From: Proteles cristata cristata
Taxonomy: Eukaryota > Chordata > Mammalia > Carnivora > Hyaenidae
Assembly (NCBI GenBank): GCA_017311185.1
Contig: JAESUZ010003505.1
Coordinates: 3,224,001-3,288,000 of the forward strand
DNA: 64,000 bases
Direction: 5' to 3'
Made by a program: the position numbers and the translations under genes. Below, piece after piece: positions 47,066 through 57,975 of the stretch (within the stretch, counting starts at the first letter, position 1; each line of letters starts with the position of its first letter). Below the pieces are notes generated by a model. That model was not told the DNA's origin. It searched no databases and was given only the letters and a program-made list of their open reading frames with translations.

Positions 47066-47735
47066 CTGGATTAAATCTATAAGCACCACCCAGTTAGGTC
47101 TCTCCTGTGCTCAGTATTCACTGTGCCCCCTTTCCTTGTGAGTTCTGCACGGACTAGTCAGCCTAAGTCTCCAGCCCTCCCTGCACCCACTGCCCCAATG
47201 TTTCCACCCCATTGCTTACCATTCCTTCTATCTCGCTACCTCTCAGCCGGACAAGACCATTAGTGCCGCCTTTGATATCTGACCATTGTGTCACTGATCA
47301 GGCTACTTTTGTCAGCTGGCAGACACATGGAGTGTTGGAATGGAGTTTGTTAATCTTCCTTCTTTCCTTCCTGTTGGTCTGTCTGTCAGCCTTTCTTTTC
47401 TTCCTTCCTTCTTTCCTTCCTTCCTTCTACTTCAATGTCTGTAAACTTAAAGAAATCTTAACATTTTTTTCTCTCTCGATCTTTACAAAGTCCAGTGCAT
47501 CCTTGGCGGACCCATTTTCCACTATGAACGTAGTGGCACCTGACCCTGCTCGTTTACCTGTGAGCCTTTTCTGTGCTCACGGCCTACCTGATGTTAGCCT
47601 GTGTTAGTAAAGGAGAAGATGCGTGCAACCAGTGTGTGCAGGCATAAAGACCAGTTTGCAATGGCCTGCCCTCCATGCAGCACACACAAAGTGACTCCTT
47701 GACGGTGGCTTCGTTCCGTGTACTCTCGTCTTTTT
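47066..47735. other. Intergenic with TTCC simple repeat
   Basis: Contains an interrupted (CTTT/CTTC)n pyrimidine microsatellite at about 47355-47429. No gene recognised. Confidence 0.55.
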
Positions 47736-48180
47736 ATTTTTAAGATTTTGATGAAATACACAATTTAATTCATTTTGAGTTGTGTGGCATCAAGTACATT
47801 CACATTGTTGTGCAAACCACTGGCACCGTCTCTCTCCAGACTGGAAGTCTGTACTCAGTAATCACTAACTCCCCCTCCTTCTCCCCAGGCCCTGACGACC
47901 ATGATTGTTCCTTCTGCGCCTATGGATTTATCTACACACTAGGTACCTCATTTAAGTGGAACCACACAGTTTTTGTCCTTTTGTGTTTGGCTTCTTTCAC
48001 TTTGCTTAATGTCTTCAAGCTTCATCATCCATGTTGTGGCCTGTGTCAGAATTGCCTTCCTCTTTGAGGCTGAGCACTTTCCATTGTCTGCACTGACCAC
48101 ATTTTATTTGTCCTTTTGCTGATGGACACTTGGGTTGTTTCCACATTCTGGAATCTGTTCCTGATCCCAGTAATTTCTCC
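47736..48180. mobile_element. L1M-type LINE remnant
   Basis: AAGTACATTCACATTGTTGT, ACTCCCCCTCCTTCTCCCCA, ACTAGGTACCTCATTTAAGT, CCACACAGTTTTTGTCCTTT, CATCATCCATGTTGTGGCCT and TGATGGACACTTGGGTTGTT follow the same old LINE-1 consensus. It probably continues the piece at 46900. Confidence 0.7.
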
Positions 48181-50261
48181 ACTTAATCAAGGTGTGCTTG
48201 CTGGGTACCACTGAACGCCTCCGCTCCTGGATGTGTGTTAGCTGGGCTGGGTGCTTTCTTCTTTTATTCTAAAACCGATCTGTGGATGTTATATATCTCC
48301 ACTGGCCAACTCAGCAGGACCCACCAAGTCAGTGGGCTCGCTGGTGGCATCCCTGAGCCCGCTGGAACTCAGCCTCTTTTGTTAATTTGATACAAAGCAG
48401 TGTTTATAGAACAAAAGGATCTAGAAAGGACTCCTGTTTTAAAAATGCTTTCCCCTCTCAGTGATCAACAGTAATAAGAAAATTGGCTTTTACTGATGTG
48501 TTCTACGTGTCAGCAGTGAACTGGGACGTCCGTATATTTACCTCAGATGCTTGCTGCAACCCTTTAAGAGAAATCCTATTACCATCACAACTGAAAAAAA
48601 CAAATGGAACTCAAAGATGAACTTTTCCCAGGCCCCCAACAAAGATACGGATGCGGTACCTTGGGCATCACCATGCCTCCTGCCGTCTGTTTCTCTGCCT
48701 GAGATTAGAGTCTGGTCTGGAGATGGGCATCACAGGTATGCCAGCCTCCTCCAGCAACAGCCCTCCAGATCGCAGGCCCTCTTGAGTTACTTCTCTTTGG
48801 TGAATCCCTCCATCCCCTAACATTGCTGTCTTTAAAGGGACATTCATTGACAACCATTACTCCTTATGGCCCTGTAAGGAGTAAATGACAGGTGACAATG
48901 TACCCAAGTGGAGAACAAGAGAAATTCAGCTTAGATTTTGATAGCAATGGAAAGAACAATATATACGTACATTCTCCTTATTCTTAGGCACTGTCTTACC
49001 CATGTTTCCTCCTACAGATTTATCACTTCCCAGGGTGTTTCAGCCACCACCTGTCTCGCATCTTTTAAGACAGACCGTAAGTACTGGAGCTTTCTGTTAA
49101 AATTGTTACCTGGCCATTTGGAGCCTGGGTTAGGGAAGATGAGATGTGGATAGATTTGACCTGGGGACAAAGCCTTGATCAGCTACCTTGGTCAGCTGCC
49201 TTTTCGAGGCCAACATACCCCAGGCCAACATACGTGCAAACATGTTTACATATGAACATAATGCGTGTAGATATGTGTCCCATAAGAAATTCCTCTGGTT
49301 TTCCACCTCACAAGCCTCTGAAAAAGCCCTAGTCCTTCAAGGGCATGTTCTTTTCCAGACTCCCATCGAGCTTCAGAACTGGGGTCACCCAACTGCCCAA
49401 CTTCAAGGTGTGCGTTTATGTCTCTCCTTTTTTTTTGACAAATCAGCTCATTCATCAGATTAACCTATTAATATCATCTGCAAATCATGTTTCAGGAAGA
49501 AACAGAAAGGTAAATTATCCTCAGACTCAGAAATCTCATTTTTATGTAACAAATATTTTAATCACAATATTCGATGCCTGTATCACATAACATACATAAA
49601 TACAAGAATGCCCATTTCCCTTCTGCACATTGAGGTCTCTTACCATACTACAGTCACACTTGGGCAGGAAAATGAGGCCACAGGCAACTTTGGTTGCGTT
49701 TCAATGGAATGTCCCCTGGATATTCCAGTTTGAGGGGCCTAATATGCCCTTGGAAATTGCGGTGCCCTGTGAGTGGGCGTCCCTGCATCCCAGCCTATCA
49801 TGAGCTTTGGAGGTCCTGGATTGAAATTCATCTTTTCTAGGTGACAGGGTCAAGGCTCAGACCTGTTATCACTTACTTTTATGCTTGTCTTCATTTTTCA
49901 CTCATATCAACCTTTTCTTTACTCCAGCGATTTGTTTTTGCCTTAATCTGTTACATGTTCAGTCTGTAGTCAGAGCGGGTTTTCTAATGTCCACGGGTGG
50001 CTTTCTGTGCACAGAAAACATCATTTACAGTTATTTAGGTCTTTAATTAACGCTCAGTATACTGGAGATACAAATTCACAAAACCAAATTTTCTTTTAGT
50101 AGAGATACAAATGGAAAAAATAAAAACGCCTTTAAGTTTTTAGGTTCAGTTTACTCTATTTGTAAATTTAAGATGATAAAATAAAATAAAAACTATAACT
50201 CCTGGGGAAACGTTGAAAAATATTTGATTAATTCACATTGAAGACTAAAGTCCCTTTACTC
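48181..50261. other. Intergenic, no recognised gene
   Basis: AT-rich, unique-looking, with short unsupported frames. Confidence 0.55.
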
Positions 50262-50281
50262 AACAATTAGTTTCCATTCAG

Positions 50282-50492
50282 GGGCGCCTGGGTGGCTCAG
50301 TCGGTTAAGTGTCTGACTTTGGCTCAAGTCATGATCTCGCGGTTCGTGGGATCGAGCCCCGCGTTGGGCTCTGTGCTGACAGCCAGCTCAGAGCTTGCAG
50401 CCTATTTCGGATTCTGTGTCTCCCTCGCTCTCTGACCCTCCCTGCTCAAGCTCTCTCTCTCTTTCAGAAATAAATAAAACATTAAAAAGAAA
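50282..50492 (+). mobile_element. Can-SINE with perfect target duplication
   Basis: Head GGGCGCCTGGGTGGCTCAG; B-box-like GATCGAGCCCC; AAATAAATAAAACATT tail. A perfect 20-bp duplication AACAATTAGTTTCCATTCAG lies at 50262-50281 and 50493-50512. Confidence 0.96.
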
Positions 50493-50723
50493 AACAATTA
50501 GTTTCCATTCAGAAACACAGTTAAGCATATTCCCTTAAAAATTTAAACTGCATTTATAAATTTGGTATATTTAATTTTTAAAAAAGCACTTACTACATCT
50601 GACTGGGAAGGCTTCAAACCAAATCTTCCAGAGTATACACACAGGCTTTGTTAGTCATCAAATACTGTCAGGCAGTACTAGCCACTGGAGATACAACTAT
50701 GAATAAAACAACAATGAACAGCG

Positions 50724-50826
50724 GCACCTGGGTGGCTCAGTCAGTTAAGCATCCAACTTAGGCTTCCCCTCCCCTTCTCACTCTCCGTGTCTCGCTCTCA
50801 AAATAAAATAAAGACATAAAAAATTA
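50724..50826 (+). mobile_element. Can-SINE, internally deleted
   Basis: The normal head (GGCACCTGGGTGGCTCAG) breaks off after CATCCAACTTAGGCTT and joins the distal TC-rich body, losing about 90-100 bases including the B-box region. The A-rich tail is present, with similar flanks AACAACAATGAACAGC and CAACAAAAATTAACAGCA. Confidence 0.88.
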
Positions 50827-50984
50827 AAAACAACAAAAATTAACAGCAACGGGTGAAACAGAAAAAGTCCTTGCCTTCATGAAGTTTATATTCTTACAAC
50901 TCTTAAGTTCATTAAACCCTTCGAAACCTAATAAACCAGAGTTTTAAATGAGAATTTCAGTCAAATTTCTTACCTTTTCTTTTT

Positions 50985-51204
50985 AAAAATTTTTTTAAAA
51001 TGTTTTTTATTTATTTCTGAGAGAGAGAGACAGTGTGAGCAGGAGAGGGTCAGAGAGAGAGGGAGACACAGAATCCGAAGCAGGCTCCAGGCTCTGACCT
51101 AGCTGTCAGCACAGAGCCCAACGCAGGGCTCAAACCCACGAACCATGAGATCATGACCTGAGCCGAAGTCGGACGCTTAACCGACTGAGCCACCCAGGCG
51201 CCCC
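50985..51204 (-). mobile_element. Can-SINE
   Basis: Full-length reverse copy: AAATGTTTTTTATTTATTTC tail side and a head ending GAGCCACCCAGGCGCCCC. Confidence 0.94.
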
Positions 51205-52059
51205 AGCCCTTTTTAACTTAAAATCAGAAGTCTAAAATCAATTATACATTTGAATTAGAGTCACAAAGCAACTGTGTATCTATTATTAGTGTCTGTAATT
51301 TCATATGTAAATACTGAATGTACAAATTACAGTGAAGCCTGATTTTAAAAATTACAAACCCCGTAAACTTGATTTGCTTTATCATTTTTCTATTGAATTC
51401 TAAACTTTCCTAGAACTGAAGACTAGATTCTGCAGCCGAACTTCCTTGAGAGACAGTTGATGACCCAGACACACGATGGTCTCATTTAGGTTGAGAGACT
51501 TGGGACCAGGACCCAAGCCCTACAGGCTGTAGATGAGCAGAGTGAAGGTTTCCACGGGACCTACTGAGTTTCACTTCAGCAGTGGCTACAGTAACAGGAT
51601 TTCCACATCCACTGTCTTCTGAGAGGATTGCTTTCTTAGTGTTTACTGGAGTCAAGCCTTACCTTCATAACCTTCTTTGATGTTGCCCCCTGATTTGGAT
51701 GGATAAATACTTAACTGTCCCTAAGTCTCCCTACTTCATTTACTGATTCCAGCCAGCTAACCCCGCCTGTTTGCTCTCTGATGCTTCTGTGTCTGGCTCT
51801 TTGGCCTTGCAACCAGGGTGCTCTGTGAGTAGGTACACTGGACAGTGCTCCTCCCCTCTAAGACCCACATTCAGGGGTGACTGAGGGTAGCTCTCCTCCC
51901 CAGATCTCTATCATCCCACCCCATTTGCTTTTCACATGAACAATGAATATTTTCTCAGTTTGAAGTCAAGGGCAGTTCAGACTTACTCTCCAGAAGATTC
52001 CTGGCCGACCCCTCCCTTCAAACAGAATCCCTGCTCTGAGCTCCTTCCATATAGAAATT
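51205..52059. other. Intergenic, no recognised gene
   Basis: Unassigned unique-looking sequence. Confidence 0.5.
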
Positions 52060-52565
52060 CTAAAACTATCATTGCTTCTTTGCTTAAAACCCTTCAGCAG
52101 TTCACACTGCACTTGGAATAGAATACAGTCTTTAAAACAGCCTGCAAGTCCTTGCATGATCCGGCCCTTGCCTTCCTCCATGACCTCATCACACGCCTTT
52201 CCCTGATGCTCCAGTGCCAGTCACGCTGGCCCTCTTTCCATGCTTCCAACAGAAGCCACACTTCTTTCCTACCACAGGTCCTTTGCATGTAGTGTTCCCA
52301 CTTTCTGTAATATCATGTTCCCTACTCTTTGCTTGGCTGACTCCTCATTCCCTAGGTCTCAGATTAACTATCATTTTTTTACCCCATAGAGGTTATTCTT
52401 TCTAGAACTTAGCACTCTTGGTACATTTATTTGCTTACCACCTGGACCAGAAACCGTGTGGGGCCACGTGTGCTATTCGGCTCCTGTCACAGGGCTGGCA
52501 TATTCTAGATAGTCAATAATTATTTGCCGAATGAGTAAATGCCATGTTTGCCACAGCAATCACCA
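52060..52565 (+). mobile_element. LINE/L2 3'-end remnant
   Basis: The order GCTTAAAACCCTTCAGCAGT, TGCAAGTCCTTGCATGATCC, GTCCTTTGCATGTAGTGTTC, TTAGCACTCTTGGTACATTT and a final ATTATTTGCCGAATGAGTAA matches the well-known L2 3' end layout. It gives short spurious frames only. Confidence 0.75.
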
Positions 52566-53489
52566 TTAGCCTTCAGTCATAACTATTATAATCATTCATA
52601 TCACCACTCTGGGCTCATGGGAGGTACTGAGTAATTGTATGTTGAACTGGATTGAGGGATCTAAATGTCAATTTCACAGGCATTCATTAATACAATTATT
52701 TTATATTACCTTTATGGTTCTTTACACATTTAGTCTTCTGTAGCTTCTAACGCTGTGGTCTTCCTGTTCTTAGAAGATCTCTTACAGTAAAGAAGATATT
52801 TTAGCAAAATGTGCCTTCTGAGGGAGTATCCTTTCCTAACTTTTAAAAAATGTCACTGAACTGTAGCCAATTGTTTTACAGTTAGTAGTAAATTTTGATG
52901 AGTGTAAATGTAAGTTCCATATGATATTTGGGGATTTTCTTTGTTTGCTTGTGAACTCCCCAGTATCACAAGAGATAGTTACCTGGCTCCATTAGAGGAG
53001 CTCTGGCACCTTAGAGGGCAGCCTTAAATTACTGAATAGAAGCTCTGGTTCTAGATTATCTAACGCTTGTGGCTTAAACCTAGCCCTCCCCCGCTGCATA
53101 GTTCTTCAAGAACCTTGCTGCCTGCCCCCAGCCCCAGCAAAGAATTCAAGCCTCAGAATAGCCCCAAATCAGCTAGAACTCTTGAATCTTAAGCATTTAG
53201 AGTCTGCTGTTTTTCTGTTGTTTTCTTCTTCTTTTTCTAAGATAGTAGCCCCATAAAATTTCGTACCCTTGTCTCTGCATCTGGCACGTGTGGCTATGAA
53301 ACAACAGCATAAAAATGATTTTGAACGTTGCACCGTCAGTAATTTTTTTAAAAAAGGGCGCAAAGATGTACAATAAAATATAATAATGAAAAAGGAAAAT
53401 CAGGTTTATTTTTGTTGTTTAGAACACCCGAGCATTTTTGGAAACCTAGATGGGAGTATGAGCATTTTTGAAGGAAAAAACAAACAAAA
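52566..53489. other. AT-rich DNA just upstream of the CpG island
   Basis: No repeat or gene recognised. The sequence stays AT-rich up to the abrupt start of the island. Confidence 0.55.
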
Positions 53490-53984
53490 AACGGCAGCGG
53501 CACAGCATCGTCGTGGTTCGCAGCATCGTGACCGCGCGCCTTTAACTCGGCGTGACCTCGGCGGCGTCCCGGGCCCCGCGCCTCGGCCGGGGCGGTGCAT
53601 CCCTCTCCGCCCCTCCCGCGTCGCGCGCATTGTTGTCCTTTGGCGATTGGTTGCTGGACCAGAAGCAGCTGTGCAGAGCCGTGCTGGGTAAAGGACCTGA
53701 ATGCAGGTTAGCGGGTTGCTGGTGACTTACACGAGAGACCGAGGGAGAGAGGGGAAGAGCCGGAGACCACCACCACTGCGTTTCCCAGGCGGCGTGGACC
53801 AGGTGCCCCGGCGTTTGCGGCCGTCGCAGGAGCTCCCGGGGGCGCCCCCTTCTCCGGCTCTAGCTGACTTCGGGGTTGGCGCAGGTGGGCAACACAGGGC
53901 ACCGCAGATCTCCCTGTTCCCACCGAGGGGGTTCAGCCTCTTTCTGCGAGGGGGAGGGACTATCCTAAAAAGATGTAAATACCC

Positions 53985-54008
53985 GAGCGCGGACTCGAGC
54001 GCGGACTC
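53985..54008. repeat. 12-bp tandem duplication in CpG island
   Basis: The unit GAGCGCGGACTC occurs twice with no spacer. It is a perfect short tandem duplication in the GC-rich region upstream of STOX2. Confidence 0.9.
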
Positions 54009-54301
54009 GGGGCTGGGGCACCAGCCGAGGTCCGCGCGCCGCCGCAGGGTGTTTTGCATGAAAATGAGAAGCCTGCCAGGATCCGTGCTCTAACTTAAGG
54101 CAGCTCGGTGATTAGCATGAGACTGGGCGGCTGCCCCGCTTCCTGCCCGTCAATAGCCATTCTGCGTGTTGGCGACCGGGCGTTGGTGCCTCCGCGCGGG
54201 TGTGGATCGGCAGGCTCGGCATCGCCAGCAGCCATGGCTCCCGACGCCCCCTCGGCCAGTAGGTAGGAGCATGCATGTGTAGGGGGGCACATGCGTGTCG
54301 C

Positions 54302-54347
54302 CGCGCGCGCGCGCACACACACACACACACAGACACACACGCACGCA
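54302..54347. repeat. (CG)n(CA)n alternating purine-pyrimidine run
   Basis: About six CG dinucleotides pass directly into a CA run, then into interrupted ACAC/GCAC sequence. The run lies in the STOX2 CpG island, about 820-865 bp upstream of the start codon. Alternating CG/CA DNA is a classic Z-DNA-prone sequence. On the minus strand it produces the spurious VCVCVCV stretches of chance open frames. Confidence 0.85.
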
Positions 54348-54828
54348 CCGCCCTGAGCCTCGGAAGGAGGAAGATTGACGAGGCGCTGCAGTTGCGAGGA
54401 GGACTCGGGCTCTTCCTGGATTCCGCAGGAGCCCGCCCGCCGCAGCTGCTGTCTGCAGAGCCCGCTCGGATCCCTGTGCACACGCGCCCCCCCTTCGAGC
54501 CTCTGTAATGAAGACTGCCTCCCGAGGACTGCAGGGGAGGCAGAGGCAGCCGGCGCCCGGGACTGCGGGCCGCGCGACCGGAAGGCCCTGGGGGACACGA
54601 CTCGGACGCTGTCATCCCCACGCCTCGCTCTGAGCCCGCTGGGTGCGGAGAGGGTCCGCTGCCGCCCCTCCGGCTTCCCGGGCGCGCGATCCCGGGTCAG
54701 CCCCGGAGGCCTCGGCTTCCTCATTTGTTTGGGTCTTTTGTGCCGTGGCTCACAGTTGGCTAAGCACTCCTGCGCTGAATCGGGCCATTGTCTGCGCTCC
54801 CATTGCTTTCACGCTGCAAGTCTCGGCG

Positions 54829-54853
54829 CCCCCACCCCGCCCGCCCCCTCCCC
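54829..54853 (-). other. Potential G-quadruplex on the STOX2 template strand
   Basis: The plus strand has C-runs of 5, 4, 3, 5 and 4 separated by single bases, so the minus strand fits a G3+ N1 quadruplex pattern with very short loops. It lies about 310-340 nt upstream of the STOX2 ATG. The pattern is seen directly; folding is inferred. Confidence 0.6.
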
Positions 54854-55097
54854 GCCTCCTCCTGGCCGGGGAGCCTCCTAACGTGCCTTTCCCCCCAGGA
54901 ATCTGGAAGCTATAAGCCGGGCGGATTGCAAATGAAGTGTAATGCATTGTGGGACGTGTGTAAAATCGGAGCCTTCGCCGTGGGGGTGTGTGGGGGCGTG
55001 GGGAGGGCCGGACCCGCCGCTGGCGGTGTAGACGCCGACGAGGAGGGGCTGGGAAAATGTGCGCAGAGTCCGCCCGGGTCGTGCCCGCCGTAGACGG

Positions 55098-55127
55098 ATG
55101 AAGCTGCGCGCTGCGCCCAGGCGCTGA
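55098..55127 (+). promoter_or_regulatory. Candidate in-frame upstream ORF in STOX2 5' leader
   Basis: ATG at 55098 opens a nine-codon frame (MKLRAAPRR) that stops at TGA 55125-55127, 39 nt before the STOX2 ATG and in the same frame. Its Kozak context is weak (C at -3), while the main ATG has A at -3, so leaky scanning or reinitiation would be expected if this part is in the mature mRNA. Whether it lies in the transcribed leader depends on the unknown start site. Confidence 0.45.
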
Positions 55128-55166
55128 GGCCCCCAGGATCGGGGCGGCAGGTCGCGCTCCCCCACC

Positions 55167-55332
55167 ATGAAGAAGACCCGGAGCACAACCTTGCGGCGCG
55201 CCTGGCCTAGCTCGGATTTCTCCGACCGGGCCTCGGACCGAATGAGGTCCCGCAGCGAGAAGGACTACCGCCTGCACAAGCGCTTCCCCGCGGCCTTCGC
55301 GCCCCAGGCTGCGCGGGGCTACATGACATCAG
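55167..55332 (+). CDS. STOX2: STOX2 first coding exon (partial gene)
   Basis: The exon encodes the N-terminal 55 residues of storkhead-box protein 2, beginning MKKTRSTTLRRAW, running through a Ser/Arg-rich basic stretch and ending GYMTS plus the first base of a Gly codon. It closes at CAG|GTGGGT, so the intron is phase 1, which suits the known continuation Gly-Asp-Val in vertebrate STOX2. The start is chosen because an in-frame TGA at 55125-55127 blocks any upstream extension and the context CCCACCATGA is a strong Kozak site. STOX2 is a nuclear/cytoplasmic winged-helix family protein related to STOX1. Its DNA-binding-like storkhead domain is encoded by later exons outside this window, so only the short N-terminal tail is seen here. 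The exon sits near the 3' side of a CpG island, as expected for a housekeeping-type or developmental promoter. The family is recognised from recall of the N-terminus, and no search was run. Confidence 0.9.
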
Positions 55333-57950
55333 GTGGGTAGCCGCGTCTCTGCCCCCCGGGGGCGCTTCGGTGGGAGCACGGCTGGTGATGGATGCGATAA
55401 GTTAGGGGGAAAGCCGGGGAAATTAGCTCCTATCCACCATTTTGTACCTCCGCAGGATCCGCAGCAGGCCCTCTCAATATGGGGTTTGGGCGCTATTCGG
55501 TAGGTAGAAAGAGGGAGGGGGCCGTGCCTGGCGCTGGGCTGCGGGAGAGAAACGACCGCAAGGCTGCTGCGCGGCGGCTGCCTGGAGCTTTGTGGCCGAG
55601 GGGCTGCCCGCGGGACCGCGCTGGCCGCCGCCTGCCCCGGGGCCCGCCGTCCTGGGGGGCGTCCCGGCGGCCCCTGGCTCCGGGGCGGACAGGTCCCACG
55701 CGCAGCCCCGGCCGGGTGCGCCCGGGAGGAGCCCCGCAGCCTCCCCGAGCCGGCCGCCTCGCGCGCAGGGAACTCCTGGGGAGCTCGTTGGATGCATTCC
55801 GCGGGGGTAATGGTGTGTCTGCGGATGGAACGCTCACATGATTCTGTGTGGATTTAACGTGTGTTGCCTCGAATTCGGTTGTATGGAAAGAATGGAGGCT
55901 GTATTTGCGTGGCAGACAGGAAGGACGAACAAAACGGTGAATGGACACGGAGGCTTCAGAAAGGGTTTCATCATCGTAAAACGCAGTGCTGTTAAGAGCG
56001 TCTCGGAAGGACCCGGTTCCTTTTGGCAACACGACGGAGTGGCTTTGGTTGTGACTTGGGAGCCCAAGGGATAAAATACTGGAGGAAATGCCGGAGGAGG
56101 AAAATCCTGGAACTCTTTCCTTGTTTTCTTCTTGCTTATTGTTGACCACTTGTGTGCAGTGGTCAGCCATCAGTTTGGTTCTTTTTTTTTTTTTTTCCAT
56201 TTTGACAGAATTAATTTTCTCCCCAATACAGTGTGAGGGAAGAGCTGAGATTATATTTGGAACCACATACTATTCCAAGTCATCCTTGCCTTCGCTGGCA
56301 AGATTGCTTCAAGCTTGTGGTTGGTGCTCACAGGGTAGCTTTACTATCTTTCCCCTTAAAACAGCAAGTTTATATATATATCCCTGGGACCAGTATTTTG
56401 CTTTAGACATGCCTTGTGACCACATTTCTATAAATATAAAACCTAAATAAAATAACCATCTTTTTATCGCAAAATCTGGCGACAGAAGGATGTTGTACTG
56501 TTTTGGCAATAAGGCACCCTTGATTCTCTCTTTCATGAAAAGCCAAATTTGCAAAGTGACAAGTACAGTTTATATGTTAGGAATTCAAGTCAATCACTGC
56601 TGTGATGGCTACAGTCTTCAGACTTGTGATTGTAAATTTTGAAACGCACCTAAATCGAAATCTAACATCAAAACACATATGTACATAAATGCATGTCTGC
56701 ACTGAGTGTTTTGATGATCCCAGGTCTCAGATGCTTGGGTTTGAATGTCTTCATTCTGCACCCTCTTTTTTTTTTTTTTTTTTTTAAATCCCTCTTCAGG
56801 AACCAGTGCTGACACCAGGTGTGAAGCTATGGGAGGGTAGGTGGCCATAATTTCTTCAACAAACCTGTGAGATTCTTTAATGATTTCAGGCATATTCCCA
56901 CAGAGCCTGTTTTAATCTGTCTTTGGCATAGCTTCATTAATGATCACATTTTCGTTATCTGCTAAAGTACTTCTTCTCTGCGCTTGCCAGATCTGTGAGG
57001 TGTTTCTGAAGGCTTGGGGAAGAAACTCTTAATTTTATTTGATTCTCTTTTCTTATTTCGTTTCTTGACCTGCACATGGTAAGCAGGTCGGATGGTGATA
57101 TTGACGGATAAGCCATTTCAGGATGGTAGTTTTCTACGTGGATTTAATGTTAGGTACCTGCTGACAAAAACGAAAACACCCCCCAAAAAACCCAAAAGGT
57201 AGGGGAAGAAGAGCTGTGTCCTTCATTCAGCATTTTCCAGAGTGTCCCCAAGAGACAAGTGCCTTGCTAGATTCTCAACTAGAAGGTTGGATGTACGATG
57301 GCTTGCCCAAGGAGGGAGGGGTATTCTTTACCCATCCTTTTAAATGTTAGCTAAAACGGGTAATGAATGGTGTTGGTGCTGATGGGAGGAAATAGTAAAT
57401 ATTAAGACAGACACCTGTAATGAGTGTAGGGAGAGTAGATGGAATCGCTCATACTCATCTTTCGTGTGTTTGGGTGGGTACCTTACCAATTCCCTTTGCA
57501 AATATGAACCTTGATAGGAATAGATGGTATGTTGAAACAGTCAGAGATCATTTACAGGAAGTTCTTTTCCTCTTAAGAAATATAAAGGAAATCCACTTGT
57601 GTCAAGTTAGTGATTCTGGACATAAACAGAGGCTTGTTAAATAAAATGAAATAGGAAATGAGGCGGCTGAGAAGCACATGAGTCTTTTCATATTTCTTCT
57701 TTCTGTTTGTCCAGTCATTTGGTGTAATAACAGCTGGTATTATCATACTTCATTTTTCAATAGAAAGAGGTTTTTTGTTACTGAGTTCAAAGGACAAGAT
57801 AAGTTAGGGAGTTACTTAAAACAAGGAACTTAAAATAACTTCACTTGAGGCTCTTTTTAGAAATCCACCTCTCCCCGCCCCAACAAATATTCCTAAAAAT
57901 ATAGAGGGGGAGGGGAATCACTTTTTTTTTTTTTTAACTTTAGGAAAGGG

Positions 57951-57975
57951 GAGAGAGAGAGAGAGAGAGAGAGAG
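57951..57975. repeat. (GA)n microsatellite in intron 1
   Basis: About twelve GA repeats preceded by a T-run and TAACTTTAGGAAAGGG. Confidence 0.93.

Larger units (their letters stand above)
53490..55840 (+). promoter_or_regulatory. STOX2: CpG island with STOX2 promoter and 5' UTR
   Basis: The base composition changes sharply near 53,490 from AT-rich sequence to very CpG-dense DNA, and drops back near 55,840. CpG clusters continue through the STOX2 start codon at 55,167 and about 500 bp into intron 1. Visible promoter-type elements include an inverted CCAAT box (GATTGG, 53645-53650), several GC-box-like C/G runs, a weak TATA-like CTATAAG near 54909-54915 and a near-octamer TTGCAAAT at 54927-54934. 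The transcription start cannot be placed from sequence alone. The roughly 1.6 kb from the island's edge to the ATG could hold more than one start or an upstream non-coding exon. Potential splice donors such as CAG|GTGGGC near 53884 exist but are not evidence by themselves. The CpG density suggests the island is unmethylated in the germline. Confidence 0.85.

Noticed and set aside
54095..54724. 209-codon minus-strand frame with a VCVCVCV run
   Set aside because: It is a chance frame in GC-rich promoter DNA. The repetitive peptide is just the translated CG/CA run.
55493..56266. 257-codon open frame on the minus strand across the CpG island edge and intron 1
   Set aside because: Its N-terminal half comes from ordinary AT-rich intron, including a Lys-rich run from a poly-T stretch. 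Its C-terminal half is the Gly/Arg/Pro-rich translation typical of any CpG island frame. No domain or splice context supports it.
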